In this document: piece after piece, positions 25,215-34,309 of the stretch
How the letters are laid out: each line of letters opens with the position of its first letter
Numbering within the stretch: the stretch's first letter is position 1
DNA from: Angelakisella massiliensis
GTDB taxonomy: Bacteria; Bacillota; Clostridia; Oscillospirales; Ruminococcaceae
NCBI RefSeq assembly: GCF_900104675.1
Contig: NZ_LT629945.1
Location: 2,532,756-2,596,755 of the forward strand
Direction: 5' to 3'
DNA: 64,000 nt
Position numbers and translations under genes: made by a program
The notes under the pieces: model-generated
Database searches by the model: none
Seen by the model: the letters and a program-made list of their open reading frames with translations, nothing else
Told to the model about the DNA's origin: nothing

Positions 25215-26882
25215 TCAATCCTTTTCCGGCCTGCTGTAGGAATATTCGCCGCCCACTGAGGATTCTTCCTCTTCGGACGTTTCCTCTTCCTCAGGGATCT
25301 GCTTGATGGTCAGAATAATCTCATCGCTCTCCCGGGAGATGCGGGCGTTATATCCTTTGTTGGTGGCAATCACTGTACCGGGAACACCTTCGCTCTCAGG
25401 ATTGGCATCATAAATAAACTCGTAATCAACCTCCAGGTTGGTGAGTATCCGACTGGCGAAATCCTGGGAACTGCCGATGAGATAAGGCATTGTTACATAT
25501 TGGGAGCCCTTGCTCACCTTCAGATGGATGGTTCCATCCTCCGGCATCGGCTGCCCTACAGCAACGGACTGCTCAAAAATCACGTTTTCTGGATAGACTT
25601 CATTATATTCATACTCTGCCTCATAAACGAGGCTGCCGAACAAGTTCAGATTCTGCTGGACAAAGGGATAATAAACCCCCACCAGCTGCTGCTCCATCAG
25701 TGCCGGTTCCTCCACCGGCTCGGAAACGGGCTCCTCCGGCTCCATCGCCAATCCCCCGGGCGTAGAAAACAACAGCCCCAACAGCATCAGGTTCACCACA
25801 GCGCTGATGGCCAGGCCTATCAGCCAAACATTTCCCTTGCCCTTTCCGCTTCCGCTTTTGGAAGGCTCCTGCAGCTTGGGATGCTCCTGCTCCGAAGCCT
25901 CCGGGCGAAAAACCGCGGTGTTGGAGGAGGATTCCTCCAGCAAAGCCGCTGTGAATTCATCCACCGACTGATAACGGTCCTTTTTGGAAAAGCGCATAGC
26001 CTTGGCGATGGCATCAGACACATATTCCGGGATGGCCGGATTTTCCTCCACCGCATCCTTCATAGGGTCTCTGCGCTCCCGCTGAAGGGCCGGAAGGGGT
26101 TCTTTTCCCGTCAGCACCCGGTAAAGCACTGCCGCCAGGGAGTAAACATCGGTCCACTCTCCCTGCCACAGGTTTTTGGAATACTGCTCCGGCGCACTGT
26201 ATCCACCGTAAAGCTCAGCAGTCAGGCCGCTGCCCATGGTGCGTACTTCCGGCAGGGAAAATCCTGTCAGTACCATTTGTCCCCGCTTGTTCAGAAGGAT
26301 GTTTTCCGGCGCGATGCCGCAGTGAAACATTCCCTGATTATGCAAAGAGGATACCAGCGTCATCAGCGGCATAAAGGCGGTGCGGGCCTGGGGCCATGTC
26401 ATGGGCCCTTCCTCATCCAGCCAGTCCTCCAGTGTATGCCACCCCACATAAGATGTGATGCGATACTGGGTCTCCCCCCATTGCAGCAGCTCCCTTGTTT
26501 TAAGCAGGCACCGGCTGTCCATGCGCTCCAACCGCTTCCAACGGTCGGAAAGATCGGAATAAAGGGTGGAATAACGAACACGGTTCTGTTCCTCTACCAC
26601 CACTCCCACGCCATCCTGACGGCGTCCTGCCAGGGATTGGGGAAAAAATTCTTCAATATAAACCCGGACCTTCTTGTGCAAGTGATAGCCCAGATATAAA
26701 ATGGTCAGATCATTCTGATGGATCACCGTTCCCACCAGGTAGGTGTCCGCCAGTACCGTTGCGGCAGGCAGCGCTCCCTTGGGATTTGGGATCTGATTAT
26801 CATAGGCGCAATGAGGGCAGACTGTAACTCCCGCATCCAGGGGAGACATACAGCCCATGCAGAGCCTTTTTTCTTTGTCCAT
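25215..26882 (-). CDS. Membrane-anchored Ser/Thr pseudokinase with zinc ribbon and PASTA-like domain
   Basis: 555 residues. The parts are a zinc ribbon (Cys8, 11, 22, 25), a kinase-fold domain (~45-310), a Ser/Lys-rich linker, one membrane helix (~352-374), an acidic stretch and an extracellular region. The latter holds a PASTA-like domain at ~455-530 (VTMPYLIGSSQDFASRIL). The fold is clear (IAPENILLNKRGQ, YSAPEQY, WTDVYSLAAVLYRVLTG), but every catalytic residue is changed. The VAIK lysine is Tyr75, HRD reads H187-C-G189, and DFG reads G207-F-S. It is therefore probably a phosphoprotein- or muropeptide-sensing pseudokinase. ATG 26882 has GGAG eight bases upstream, 25 bases after the ligase stop. 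Confidence 0.85.
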   Translation of the reverse strand: MDKEKRLCMGCMSPLDAGVTVCPHCAYDNQIPNPKGALPAATVLADTYLVGTVIHQNDLTILYLGYHLHKKVRVYIEEFFPQSLAGRRQDGVGVVVEEQNRVRYSTLYSDLSDRWKRLERMDSRCLLKTRELLQWGETQYRITSYVGWHTLEDWLDEEGPMTWPQARTAFMPLMTLVSSLHNQGMFHCGIAPENILLNKRGQMVLTGFSLPEVRTMGSGLTAELYGGYSAPEQYSKNLWQGEWTDVYSLAAVLYRVLTGKEPLPALQRERRDPMKDAVEENPAIPEYVSDAIAKAMRFSKKDRYQSVDEFTAALLEESSSNTAVFRPEASEQEHPKLQEPSKSGSGKGKGNVWLIGLAISAVVNLMLLGLLFSTPGGLAMEPEEPVSEPVEEPALMEQQLVGVYYPFVQQNLNLFGSLVYEAEYEYNEVYPENVIFEQSVAVGQPMPEDGTIHLKVSKGSQYVTMPYLIGSSQDFASRILTNLEVDYEFIYDANPESEGVPGTVIATNKGYNARISRESDEIILTIKQIPEEEETSEEEESSVGGEYSYSRPEKD

Positions 26883-26907
26883 GCGCCTCACTCCAATTCA
26901 AGCGTCT

Positions 26908-28569
26908 TTACGCGGTCTCCTCGGAGTCATCAAGGTTAAACTGTTCCACCGCCCATTCACGCAGACGGAACTTCTGGATCTTTCCGCTGGCGGTCATGGG
27001 GAACTCATCCATAAAGGCAATGTACTTGGGCACCTTATGTCTGGCCATATGGCTCTTGACTGCCGCCTTGATCTCATCCTCGGTGCAGGAGCCCTTTTCC
27101 TTGAGGATAATGCAGGCCATCACTTCTTCCCCATACTGTTTGCTGGGTACACCGATGACCTGAACATCCTGAACCTGAGGCAGGGTATAAAGAAACTCCT
27201 CGATCTCCTTGGGATAAATATTCTCTCCACCGCGGATGATCATATCCTTGATTCTTCCGGTAATCTTATAATACCCTTTTTCGTCCACAGTTGCAAGGTC
27301 TCCGGAATGGAGCCAGCCATCTTTGTCAATTACCTGGCGGGTGGCTTCCTCCATCTTATAGTACCCTTTCATGGTGTTATAGCCTCTGGAGCAAAACTCT
27401 CCGGGCTGTCCGGGCCCCAATGTCTCCCCGGTCTCGGGATCGATGATCTTGGTTTCCACAAAGGGCATGGAGCGTCCAACGGTGCTCACCCGCAGCTCGA
27501 TGCTGTCCTCGGTGGTGGTCATGGTGGTGGCGGGAGACGCCTCCGTCTGACCATAAGTGATGGTGATTTCCTTCATGTGCATCTGATCCACCACCTGCTG
27601 CATCACCTTGATGGGGCAGGGAGAACCGGCCATGATACCAGTGCGGAGGCAGGTAAAATCATACTTACTGAAATCCGGATGCTCCAGCATGGCAATATAC
27701 ATGGTGGGAACGCCATGGAAGGCAGTGCACCGCTCCGAAGTGATGGCGTGCATCACCTTTACCGGAGAGTATACATCCACAGGAACCATGGAGGTGCAAT
27801 GGGTCAGACAGGCCATCACCGCCAGCACCATGCCGAAGCAGTGGAAAAAGGGCACCACGATGCACAGCTTGTCGTTCTCGGTAAATTTCATGCAGTCGCC
27901 GATGCTGCGGCCATTATTGACGATGTTGTAATGGGTGAGCATCACGCCTTTGGGGAAGCCGGTGGTACCGGAGGTGTACTGCATATTCACCACATCCTGG
28001 GGATCAATGGAATACTTGCGCACCTCATACTCCGCCACAGAGACCTTCTCTCCATCCGCCTCCAGCTGCTTCCAGGGGGTCATCCCGGCAGGACAGTCCC
28101 CACCGCCGGCATAGACGATCTCCTCCAGACAGGGGAGCATGGGATTGAGCTTCTCACCAGCTTTGCCCAAGCCCTTGCAGAGGCTCTGAACAATTTCCAC
28201 ATAATCGGCGTCCTTGAAGCGGTCGATCATCACCAGCATCTTGGTATCCGACTGACGCAGCAGATATTCCAGCTCAAAAACCTTATAAGCAGTATTTACC
28301 GTTACCAGAACCGCACCCACTTTTGCTGAGGCAAAAAAGGTCAGCAGCCACTCGGGCACATTGGTGGCCCAGATAGCCACTTTATCCCCCGGCTCAATGC
28401 CATGGGCCATCATTCCCCTGGCAATACGGTCCACTTCCTGGTCAAACTCCCTCCAGGTGCGGCGGTAATCCCGGTCTGTGTATTTGACCGCTTCCTTATC
28501 CGGAAACCGGTCCGCCACCTGCTCCAGGAGATCTCCCACTGTAATGGACATTAATTCCTGCTTGCTCAT
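26908..28569 (-). CDS. AMP-forming acyl-CoA synthetase
   Basis: 553 residues of the ANL superfamily. The motifs are the P-loop YTSGTTGFPKGVML, ITYGQTEASP, the hinge region GYYKITGRIKDMIIRGGENI and the C-terminal catalytic lysine in PMTASGKIQKF. The enzyme activates a carboxylic acid as acyl-AMP and then forms its CoA thioester in the cytosol. The closest family type by eye is the medium-chain or FadD-like ligase, but the acid is unknown. GGAGGAAGAAAC precedes ATG 28569. The message begins with a T-box leader whose specifier reads as leucine, so a branched-chain or fermentation-derived acid is a reasonable guess. Confidence 0.92.
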   Translation of the reverse strand: MSKQELMSITVGDLLEQVADRFPDKEAVKYTDRDYRRTWREFDQEVDRIARGMMAHGIEPGDKVAIWATNVPEWLLTFFASAKVGAVLVTVNTAYKVFELEYLLRQSDTKMLVMIDRFKDADYVEIVQSLCKGLGKAGEKLNPMLPCLEEIVYAGGGDCPAGMTPWKQLEADGEKVSVAEYEVRKYSIDPQDVVNMQYTSGTTGFPKGVMLTHYNIVNNGRSIGDCMKFTENDKLCIVVPFFHCFGMVLAVMACLTHCTSMVPVDVYSPVKVMHAITSERCTAFHGVPTMYIAMLEHPDFSKYDFTCLRTGIMAGSPCPIKVMQQVVDQMHMKEITITYGQTEASPATTMTTTEDSIELRVSTVGRSMPFVETKIIDPETGETLGPGQPGEFCSRGYNTMKGYYKMEEATRQVIDKDGWLHSGDLATVDEKGYYKITGRIKDMIIRGGENIYPKEIEEFLYTLPQVQDVQVIGVPSKQYGEEVMACIILKEKGSCTEDEIKAAVKSHMARHKVPKYIAFMDEFPMTASGKIQKFRLREWAVEQFNLDDSEETA

Positions 28570-28647
28570 TGTTTCTTCCTCCAATCTGTTTTGGCGCCCC
28601 CTTCCCGCAATGGGGATGGCGGCAACGGCTGGAAGCAGAGGAGAAAA

Positions 28648-28921
28648 CAAAAAAGCCTTCGTCCTCTGCAAAGAAGACGAAAGCTGAAAACTTCCGCGGT
28701 ACCACTTCTGTTGACGGCAAAAAAACCGCCCACTCTGTCTGTGTCCAACAACACAGCCTCCCGTTAACGCTGGAGATGCGTCCAAGCCTACTTTGTTCGG
28801 TTGACCACTCAGGAGCCAGTTCACATCCCCGAATACCGCTGCTTTTCAGCTGCCGCAGCTCTCTGTAAGGCTTCGCGTGGGTGCTACTACTCTCCGTCAT
28901 CGTGTTCTGGGTTTTTGATTT
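28648..28921 (-). promoter_or_regulatory. T-box leader (specifier probably CUG, Leu)
   Basis: On the minus strand the conserved T-box core AGAAGTGGTACCGCGG lies at about 28709-28694. An 11-bp terminator stem follows (28683-28673 with 28666-28656) and then six T. Upstream, stem I carries AGAGAGCTGCGG and the specifier segment GTGAACTGGCTCCTGAGTGG. By the usual GAA-codon-N5-UGAG spacing the specifier codon is CTG at 28819-28817. If shifted by one base it would read TGG (Trp). Uncharged tRNA would stabilise the antiterminator and switch on the ligase gene and anything co-transcribed with it. Confidence 0.88.
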
Positions 28922-28927
28922 TTTATT

Positions 28928-28956
28928 ATATTATCAGCTTTATTTCTGATTGTCAA
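28928..28956 (-). promoter_or_regulatory. Consensus promoter of the T-box transcript
   Basis: TTGACA, 17 bases, TAATAT on the minus strand. The -35 box overlaps the stop codon of the upstream pseudouridine synthase gene. Confidence 0.8.
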
Positions 28957-29930
28957 GGGTCCTGGGGCAAAAAAATTTCTCCTCTGGGAACAATAAAATC
29001 CCCCTCCAGTTCCTCCAAAGGCGGCTGTTTTTCCATCAGCCGCGATGGATCCCAGGTAAGTCCCCGTTTCTCCAGCAGCTGCAAAAAGTCCTCCGGAGGC
29101 GGAGCATCCACTGCTGTACAGGTCCCTGTAAGAGGATGAGGGAAGAAAACCCGGGCGCAGTGGAGAGCCTGACGGCCAGTATCCTCACTGGGCGCGCCAT
29201 ACAGCGGGTCCCCCACCAAAGGGTTTCCCAGACAGGACATATGGACCCGGATCTGATGGGTACGGCCTGTATAAAGGAGAAACTCCAGCAATGCACACTC
29301 CTTCCCCTCCTCCAACACCCGATACCAAGTGACTGCGTCCTGTCCCTCCGGTGTGACGATCCGCTTCAGCTCCATGGGACGTTCCCGCTCAATGGGCAAA
29401 CGGATCAGGCGGCGGGAATAGCGCGGGATCCCCTCCACCACCGCCACATACCGCTTGGTGACAGCCTTCCACAGCTTTCCCGCAGCAATCTGGTTCCGGG
29501 CCGCTACCACCGCTCCGGTAGTATCCTTGTCCAGCCGGTTGATGGGGCGAAAGGGCGTCACCTGGCCTGTAGCAGCACAGTGGGCGGCATAGACCCCGTC
29601 CAGCGTACCAAAAATGTGTCCTCCGGACTGATGAACAGGCATCCCGGCAGGCTTGTTGTAGACAATAACGTCCTCATCCTCCAGCAGGATATCCACAGGG
29701 ATTTCGCACAGCGGCATCCTTTTGGCGGTTTCCGGCAGATTGATCTCCAGCAGGTCCCCTGCCTGGAGCAGGTCCACCGTCCGGGTATGGACCCCATTGA
29801 GGAGCATCCCTTCCGGCAGCTTTTTCAGCGCGGTGATGACACGGCGGGAGAAGCCCTGCTTTTTCATCAAAAACTCCTCTACCTTTTTTCCCGTATCCTC
29901 CGGCTCAATGGTATACTGAATGGTTCGCAT
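28953..29930 (-). CDS. RluA-family pseudouridine synthase
   Basis: 325 residues. An S4-like N-terminal domain (~12-70, VEEFLMKKQGFSRRVITALKK) is followed by the RluA catalytic domain. The catalytic motif is RPINRLDKDTTG, with Asp134 as the nucleophile. KRYVAVVEG and the YTGRTHQIRVHMSCLGNPLVGDPLYG segment follow. The enzyme isomerises uridine in rRNA or tRNA. The RluA/RluC/RluD or YlyB target cannot be told from sequence alone. The gene has its own short leader. A consensus promoter for the next operon begins inside its stop codon. Confidence 0.92.
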   Translation of the reverse strand: MRTIQYTIEPEDTGKKVEEFLMKKQGFSRRVITALKKLPEGMLLNGVHTRTVDLLQAGDLLEINLPETAKRMPLCEIPVDILLEDEDVIVYNKPAGMPVHQSGGHIFGTLDGVYAAHCAATGQVTPFRPINRLDKDTTGAVVAARNQIAAGKLWKAVTKRYVAVVEGIPRYSRRLIRLPIERERPMELKRIVTPEGQDAVTWYRVLEEGKECALLEFLLYTGRTHQIRVHMSCLGNPLVGDPLYGAPSEDTGRQALHCARVFFPHPLTGTCTAVDAPPPEDFLQLLEKRGLTWDPSRLMEKQPPLEELEGDFIVPRGEIFLPQDP

Positions 29931-30377
29931 TGGTTCCAGCCTTTCTGCGTACTGCTTTTAAGCAGTCAGCAAATCATGAGGTGCACACCAGGATAAAAAC
30001 AAAAAAATCAAAACCTTTCGCTTCCGCTGAAAAACAGGGGGCATCCCGGCTCGCATCGGTCAAACGGTTCCGGTAAACTTTTCCTTTTTTCCCTTGTCAT
30101 CCTCAAAAGTATTTATTGCATTATTTTAGCGAAAAAACTTGCCGGACGCAATGGAGAGGGAAAACGAAAATACGCACAAAACAGTTTCTCTCATACCCGT
30201 TGGAGGAAAATGGACCATAAAAAGGAGCGCTCCCTTCCCGCGGCAAATAGATTGATGCCGCTTTTCCCCTTCCAGCAATAGCAGGAAATCAACTTTGCCG
30301 CAAGCTGATTCCCACCCCGGAAAGCGCCTGAAAACAAACCTTGCAAGAAAAAACAGACAAAGATCACATACCTGTTT
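29931..30377. other. Gap between the pseudouridine synthase and the zinc-ribbon gene
   Basis: 447 bases, both neighbours on the minus strand. It contains only a short ACTGCTT/AAGCAGT hairpin near 29953 and A/T-rich patches. I see no gene and no clear promoter. Confidence 0.5.
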
Positions 30378-32429
30378 TCACTTCTGCCGGCACTTTGGCT
30401 TTTGGTCCGCCGGGGGCGTTCCATGCTCCTGTCTTTTTCGCAGATATTTTGTCCTGTCCGCAACGCTGGCGGGCCTTTGCCGGTCGGTCCACCACACCTT
30501 TTGAGGCGTGGCGGGCGTCACATCCCTTGGGGTCAGGGGCGCATTCTTCTGAGCGTCCCATTTCTCCGCCAATTCCGGGAACGCGGTTTGCAGGTCATTA
30601 AATCCCGGCAGCACCTTTTTGTTGGCGCAATAGGGGCAGCCTGAACTGCGGTTGGTACGGCTGTTGGGAGAAGCCTGCCAGCTGTGAACCCAGATTTTCC
30701 CAAAGCGGTCTGTGACCGTATGCTTCCACCATACCTTTTTGGCATAGCCATAAGAAACCTCTGTGGGCAGCAGCTCATTTTTCTCCTGATCCCATTGGGC
30801 GGCCAGCTGGGGATGGGTGGTGGCAAGATCATTAAAACCGGCCAAAATGATTTTTCCATCACAGACCGGACAGCCTGTCCCACTGACCCTGGCCCGCACC
30901 GAAGCTCTCCAGGAATGAACGCTCTCCCCATGCTCCGTTTTGACTGTATGCTTCCACCAAACTGATTTTTGGCTGCCGGGAGTAATCTGGTCTGGTTTCA
31001 AAGGCTGATTTTTCTCAAAATCCCACTCCCTCACCAGCTTGGGAAAGGTGCTGGCCAGGTCATTGTAACCGGCAAGCACCTGTTTACCGCCGCAAATGGG
31101 GCAGCCATCTCCACGAAGGGTGCGGCTGCATACCTGACTGCTCCAGCGATGAACAAAAGTGATTCCATCTCTGGTAACCGTATGTATCCAATGAACCTTC
31201 GCCCCGCTTCCGGCCAGTACGGCGTAGGGAGACAGCCCACCGTTTCGCTGTGTGTCCCATTGTTCCAGCAGCTGAGGATACAGCGCCCCCAGACTTCTTT
31301 CTCTGATAGAGCCCAGATACTGACCATAGATCTTCTGTCGGTCCCGCTCCAAACAAACAAGAATGGGCTGTCTCAGATCCCCCCGCTCCATCAGTTCACT
31401 GCTGATGGCATCCATCACCGGAATGAGATGAGAATAGTCCTGCCGCTCCACGCAATAAATCTGATGTCGCTGAGGATCGTGGCAATTTTTGTTTTTGGAT
31501 TCATTGACCTCTATGAGCAGGATTCCCTTTTGCTCACAAAGCTTCCGTTTTTGCCGGTCCAGCTCTTTTTTTCTGGGGGTACTGTGGGACCACAGGCCAT
31601 TATACTCCACCGCCACGCCGATGGAGGGGAGATATAAATCCAATTCATGGCCTTCCAGGGCCGTGGTGTCCCTGTTCACACAATCGGGAAAAACCTGCTT
31701 GAGATAAAAATATAGTGCCTGCTCAGCAAAGGAAGTGCCATACCGCTGGGCGCATTTGGGGCGTCCCGCCCCCATCACCCGGTTATGTACCGATGCCGCC
31801 CACCGATGGCCGCAAAGATCACAGACCCAATGGACCTTCCGGTTGGAGCCAAAGGTAATTTCCTGCGGCGAAAGATCCTGATTGCGCTGCCAGTCCCATT
31901 GAGCGGCCAGCTCCGGCGCGGCGGAGAACAGATCGTTGTACCCTGGCATACATTGGCTCCCGTGGCAAACAGGACAGCTCCCCAGCCGTACATACTGGGG
32001 AAACGCCTGCCATTCGTGAATATAGGTTTTTCCGTCTTTTTCCACTGTATGACGCCACCAGAACTTTTTTTGGGCACAGGCGAAAACCATGTCCGGAGAA
32101 AGGGAGCCATTCTTCTCCGGGTGCCACAGTGCCGCCACCTCTGGATTGACGGAGGCCAGATCATTGAAACCCTTCATCAACTTTTTGGGAGGGACCGATG
32201 TATAAGGACAACCGGCTCCCCCGGCACGGTTGGATATCAGCGCCTGCCATTCCAGCAAAAAATGTTTGCCGAACCGAACCTCCTCCACCTGCCACCAAAC
32301 CTTCCGTGAGCTGTAGACACAGACGTCAGAAGGGGTCAGTTCCCCGTTGCGAAATGGATGCCACTGCTTGGCCAGATCCGGGCGTACCGTTTGCAGATCA
32401 TTGACCCCTTGAATCAATTTGCCGCCCAT
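30378..32429 (-). CDS. Zinc-ribbon repeat protein with inserted nuclease-like domain
   Basis: 683 residues. Seven copies of a ~70-residue unit have the pattern NDL-x-P-x-L-A-x-W-D-x-x-K-N-x-x-L-x-P-x-x-V, then KVWW and usually a CPxC zinc knuckle, as in the DUF4379 (probable zinc-ribbon) family. Between units three and four (~232-345) lies a Vsr/PD-(D/E)xK-like core, with SFAEQAL, ELDLYLP (Asp264), VAVEYNG (Glu275) and LLIEVNE (Glu307). That suggests DNA cleavage. Two knuckles are degenerate (CPYT at ~74-77 and RPKC at ~223-226). GGAGG precedes ATG 32429. It has no obvious partner gene. Confidence 0.82.
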   Translation of the reverse strand: MGGKLIQGVNDLQTVRPDLAKQWHPFRNGELTPSDVCVYSSRKVWWQVEEVRFGKHFLLEWQALISNRAGGAGCPYTSVPPKKLMKGFNDLASVNPEVAALWHPEKNGSLSPDMVFACAQKKFWWRHTVEKDGKTYIHEWQAFPQYVRLGSCPVCHGSQCMPGYNDLFSAAPELAAQWDWQRNQDLSPQEITFGSNRKVHWVCDLCGHRWAASVHNRVMGAGRPKCAQRYGTSFAEQALYFYLKQVFPDCVNRDTTALEGHELDLYLPSIGVAVEYNGLWSHSTPRKKELDRQKRKLCEQKGILLIEVNESKNKNCHDPQRHQIYCVERQDYSHLIPVMDAISSELMERGDLRQPILVCLERDRQKIYGQYLGSIRERSLGALYPQLLEQWDTQRNGGLSPYAVLAGSGAKVHWIHTVTRDGITFVHRWSSQVCSRTLRGDGCPICGGKQVLAGYNDLASTFPKLVREWDFEKNQPLKPDQITPGSQKSVWWKHTVKTEHGESVHSWRASVRARVSGTGCPVCDGKIILAGFNDLATTHPQLAAQWDQEKNELLPTEVSYGYAKKVWWKHTVTDRFGKIWVHSWQASPNSRTNRSSGCPYCANKKVLPGFNDLQTAFPELAEKWDAQKNAPLTPRDVTPATPQKVWWTDRQRPASVADRTKYLRKRQEHGTPPADQKPKCRQK

Positions 32430-32864
32430 CTGTTTTCCTCCCTTTTCCCCAGCGCCCGCTTTTCACTTCGCACCGTTTTTTTACTGTCCCAATGCCGCTG
32501 ATATCCCATCTTCAAACATCTTTTAAAAACCATGCTTTCTGGTCGTTCACGATATTGTATGTAATCTCCGCAAGCGAAAACAGACAGCAGATAAAAAACA
32601 GGCGCCGCTCCTGTCCTCATCTTTACATCCTCTGTTTTCCCCTCGTCCGGCTCCCAGGAAGTTGGAGAAGTTTGGATACCTTCCCTACAACTGATGGCTC
32701 ACCGTATTTTCAGAAGCAAAAGAAAAATCAGTATCAGAGACAGGTCCACTTTCATAAAAGCATCCGTCCTCTGTCTGCCAAGGACAGCTGTATCAATGGA
32801 TACAGCAACAGCCCCGCCCGGACATCCATTTCCCAGACGGGGCCGCTATTTGCATTTTATCGTC
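32430..32864. other. Gap upstream of the zinc-ribbon gene
   Basis: 435 bases. Near 32812-32852 the sequence GCCCCGCCCGG...CGGGGC can fold into a stem that may end the ROK kinase message on the minus strand, though its T tail is weak. I see no gene. Confidence 0.45.
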
Positions 32865-33803
32865 TTACCGACGGGCAAACAGTGCCGCACCGATGATTCC
32901 GGCATCATTTCCCAACTGACAAACCTCGATCCGGGTCACACGGCCATCCCCCATGGGGAACTGATCCGCCTGGACCAGCTTGCGCAAAGGCGCCAGCAGC
33001 ACCTCTCCCGCTCCGCTGATACCGCCGCCGACACAAACCATCTCCGGCTGCACCAGATTGACGATGTTTGTAATGCCGCAGGCCACATAATGAACATAGG
33101 CATCAAATACCTCTTTTGCTGTGGCGTCCCCCAAAGCCAGGGCGTCGAACAGAGTCTTGCCTGTCACATTTTCCAGCTCGCCGCCGCAAATCTCCCACAG
33201 GCGGGATTGGGGAGCCTTGACCATAGCGATCTTGGTCTGACGAATCAGGGCCGTGGCGGAAGCATAGGCTTCAAAACAGCCTTTCCGCCCACAGGTGCAG
33301 GGGTCGCCATCATAAACGATGACCATATGTCCGCCCTCTCCCGGACGGATGACGCCCCCGGGCAGAACCACACCGCAGCCCACACCGGTACCCAGGGTGA
33401 TGGTTACCGCTGAGGCGGCTCCCCTGGCCGCGCCTGCCGCAACTTCACCATATGCCGCGGCGTCAGCATCATTGAGGACTACCGTATGCATCCCCAGCCG
33501 CTTGCTCAGTTCCTCCACAATGGGGGCATTGCGCAATCCCAGATTGCCGGCAAAAACGATCACGCCATTATCCATATCGATCTGCCCGGGGCTGCCCAGA
33601 CCTACCCCGGCCACCTCTTCGGCAGACAAAGCCATATCCTCCATCAACCGGCGGCAGAGATCCGCAATGGCCTCCGCCAGCTGGCCGCAGGGAACATTTT
33701 TCGGGGTAGGAGCCGACATCTTCCGCAGCAGCCGGGCCTCCTCATCCACAACACCTACAGCAATATTGGTTCCTCCCAGGTCAATTCCCAGATAATGCTT
33801 CAT
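32865..33803 (-). CDS. ROK-family sugar kinase (glucokinase type)
   Basis: 312 residues. The phosphate-1 motif GIDLGGTNIAVGVVD is at the N-terminus. VVLNDADAAAYGE holds the catalytic Asp, TITLGTGVGCGVV follows, and the ROK zinc signature EGGHMV...CTCGRKGCFEAYAS is intact. It lacks the N-terminal HTH of ROK repressors, so it is an enzyme rather than a regulator. Glucose or another hexose is the likely substrate. ATG 33803 is chosen because the motif starts five residues later and GGAG lies upstream. A GTG four codons earlier is possible. It is a single gene with its own promoter. Confidence 0.92.
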   Translation of the reverse strand: MKHYLGIDLGGTNIAVGVVDEEARLLRKMSAPTPKNVPCGQLAEAIADLCRRLMEDMALSAEEVAGVGLGSPGQIDMDNGVIVFAGNLGLRNAPIVEELSKRLGMHTVVLNDADAAAYGEVAAGAARGAASAVTITLGTGVGCGVVLPGGVIRPGEGGHMVIVYDGDPCTCGRKGCFEAYASATALIRQTKIAMVKAPQSRLWEICGGELENVTGKTLFDALALGDATAKEVFDAYVHYVACGITNIVNLVQPEMVCVGGGISGAGEVLLAPLRKLVQADQFPMGDGRVTRIEVCQLGNDAGIIGAALFARR

Positions 33804-33881
33804 TTTCTTCCACACTCCATCTTATTGATGATCTGTTTGAAGGACGCCGCAGAACGTCTCAAAGGGGAACTTCCGGTCCTT

Positions 33882-33910
33882 ATTATAGCATAGTTTACCA
33901 CTGTCGCCAA
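33882..33910 (-). promoter_or_regulatory. Promoter of the ROK kinase gene
   Basis: On the minus strand TTGGCG, 17 bases, TATAAT, about 80 bases before the ATG. The remaining 33911-34189 stretch shows no gene. Confidence 0.65.
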
Positions 33911-34189
33911 CAGCCTCCAAATGGAAGGGGATGTACTTTTTCCCCAAAGGTGAGCAATACGTCTCCCTCAGCGCTGTGCCCCTCCGTTCCAGCCGTGAAA
34001 GCTTTCCAAAATAAACATAAAGAGCTGTTTTCCATTATCGTCAAAGTTGGTACCATGCCGGTAAAAAGCTTCCAAAATCTCATTTCAGCGTATGTCAAGC
34101 CTGTTTTGGTTTCTGCAATTCTCATCCCTGCCGCCTGTAAAGGGCCGCTGCTTATGGTGCCGCAGGTTCTCGGACAGGCGGACAGGATA

Positions 34190-34229
34190 TAAAAAACTCC
34201 CACAGGGCCGCAAGGCTCCCATGGGAGTT
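34190..34229 (-). terminator. Terminator of the PfkB kinase gene
   Basis: On the minus strand AACTCCCA pairs with TGGGAGTT, with an inner GGGAGCC/GGCCC pairing, and is followed by TTTTTTA. Confidence 0.8.
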
Positions 34230-34309
34230 CTCCTCTGTTTCATTGAACTGAATCTTTCGCCTTTTGGGGCAGAAAGTGTTCTCATAAAAAGCCGGTTGCT
34301 TTTTACCCC

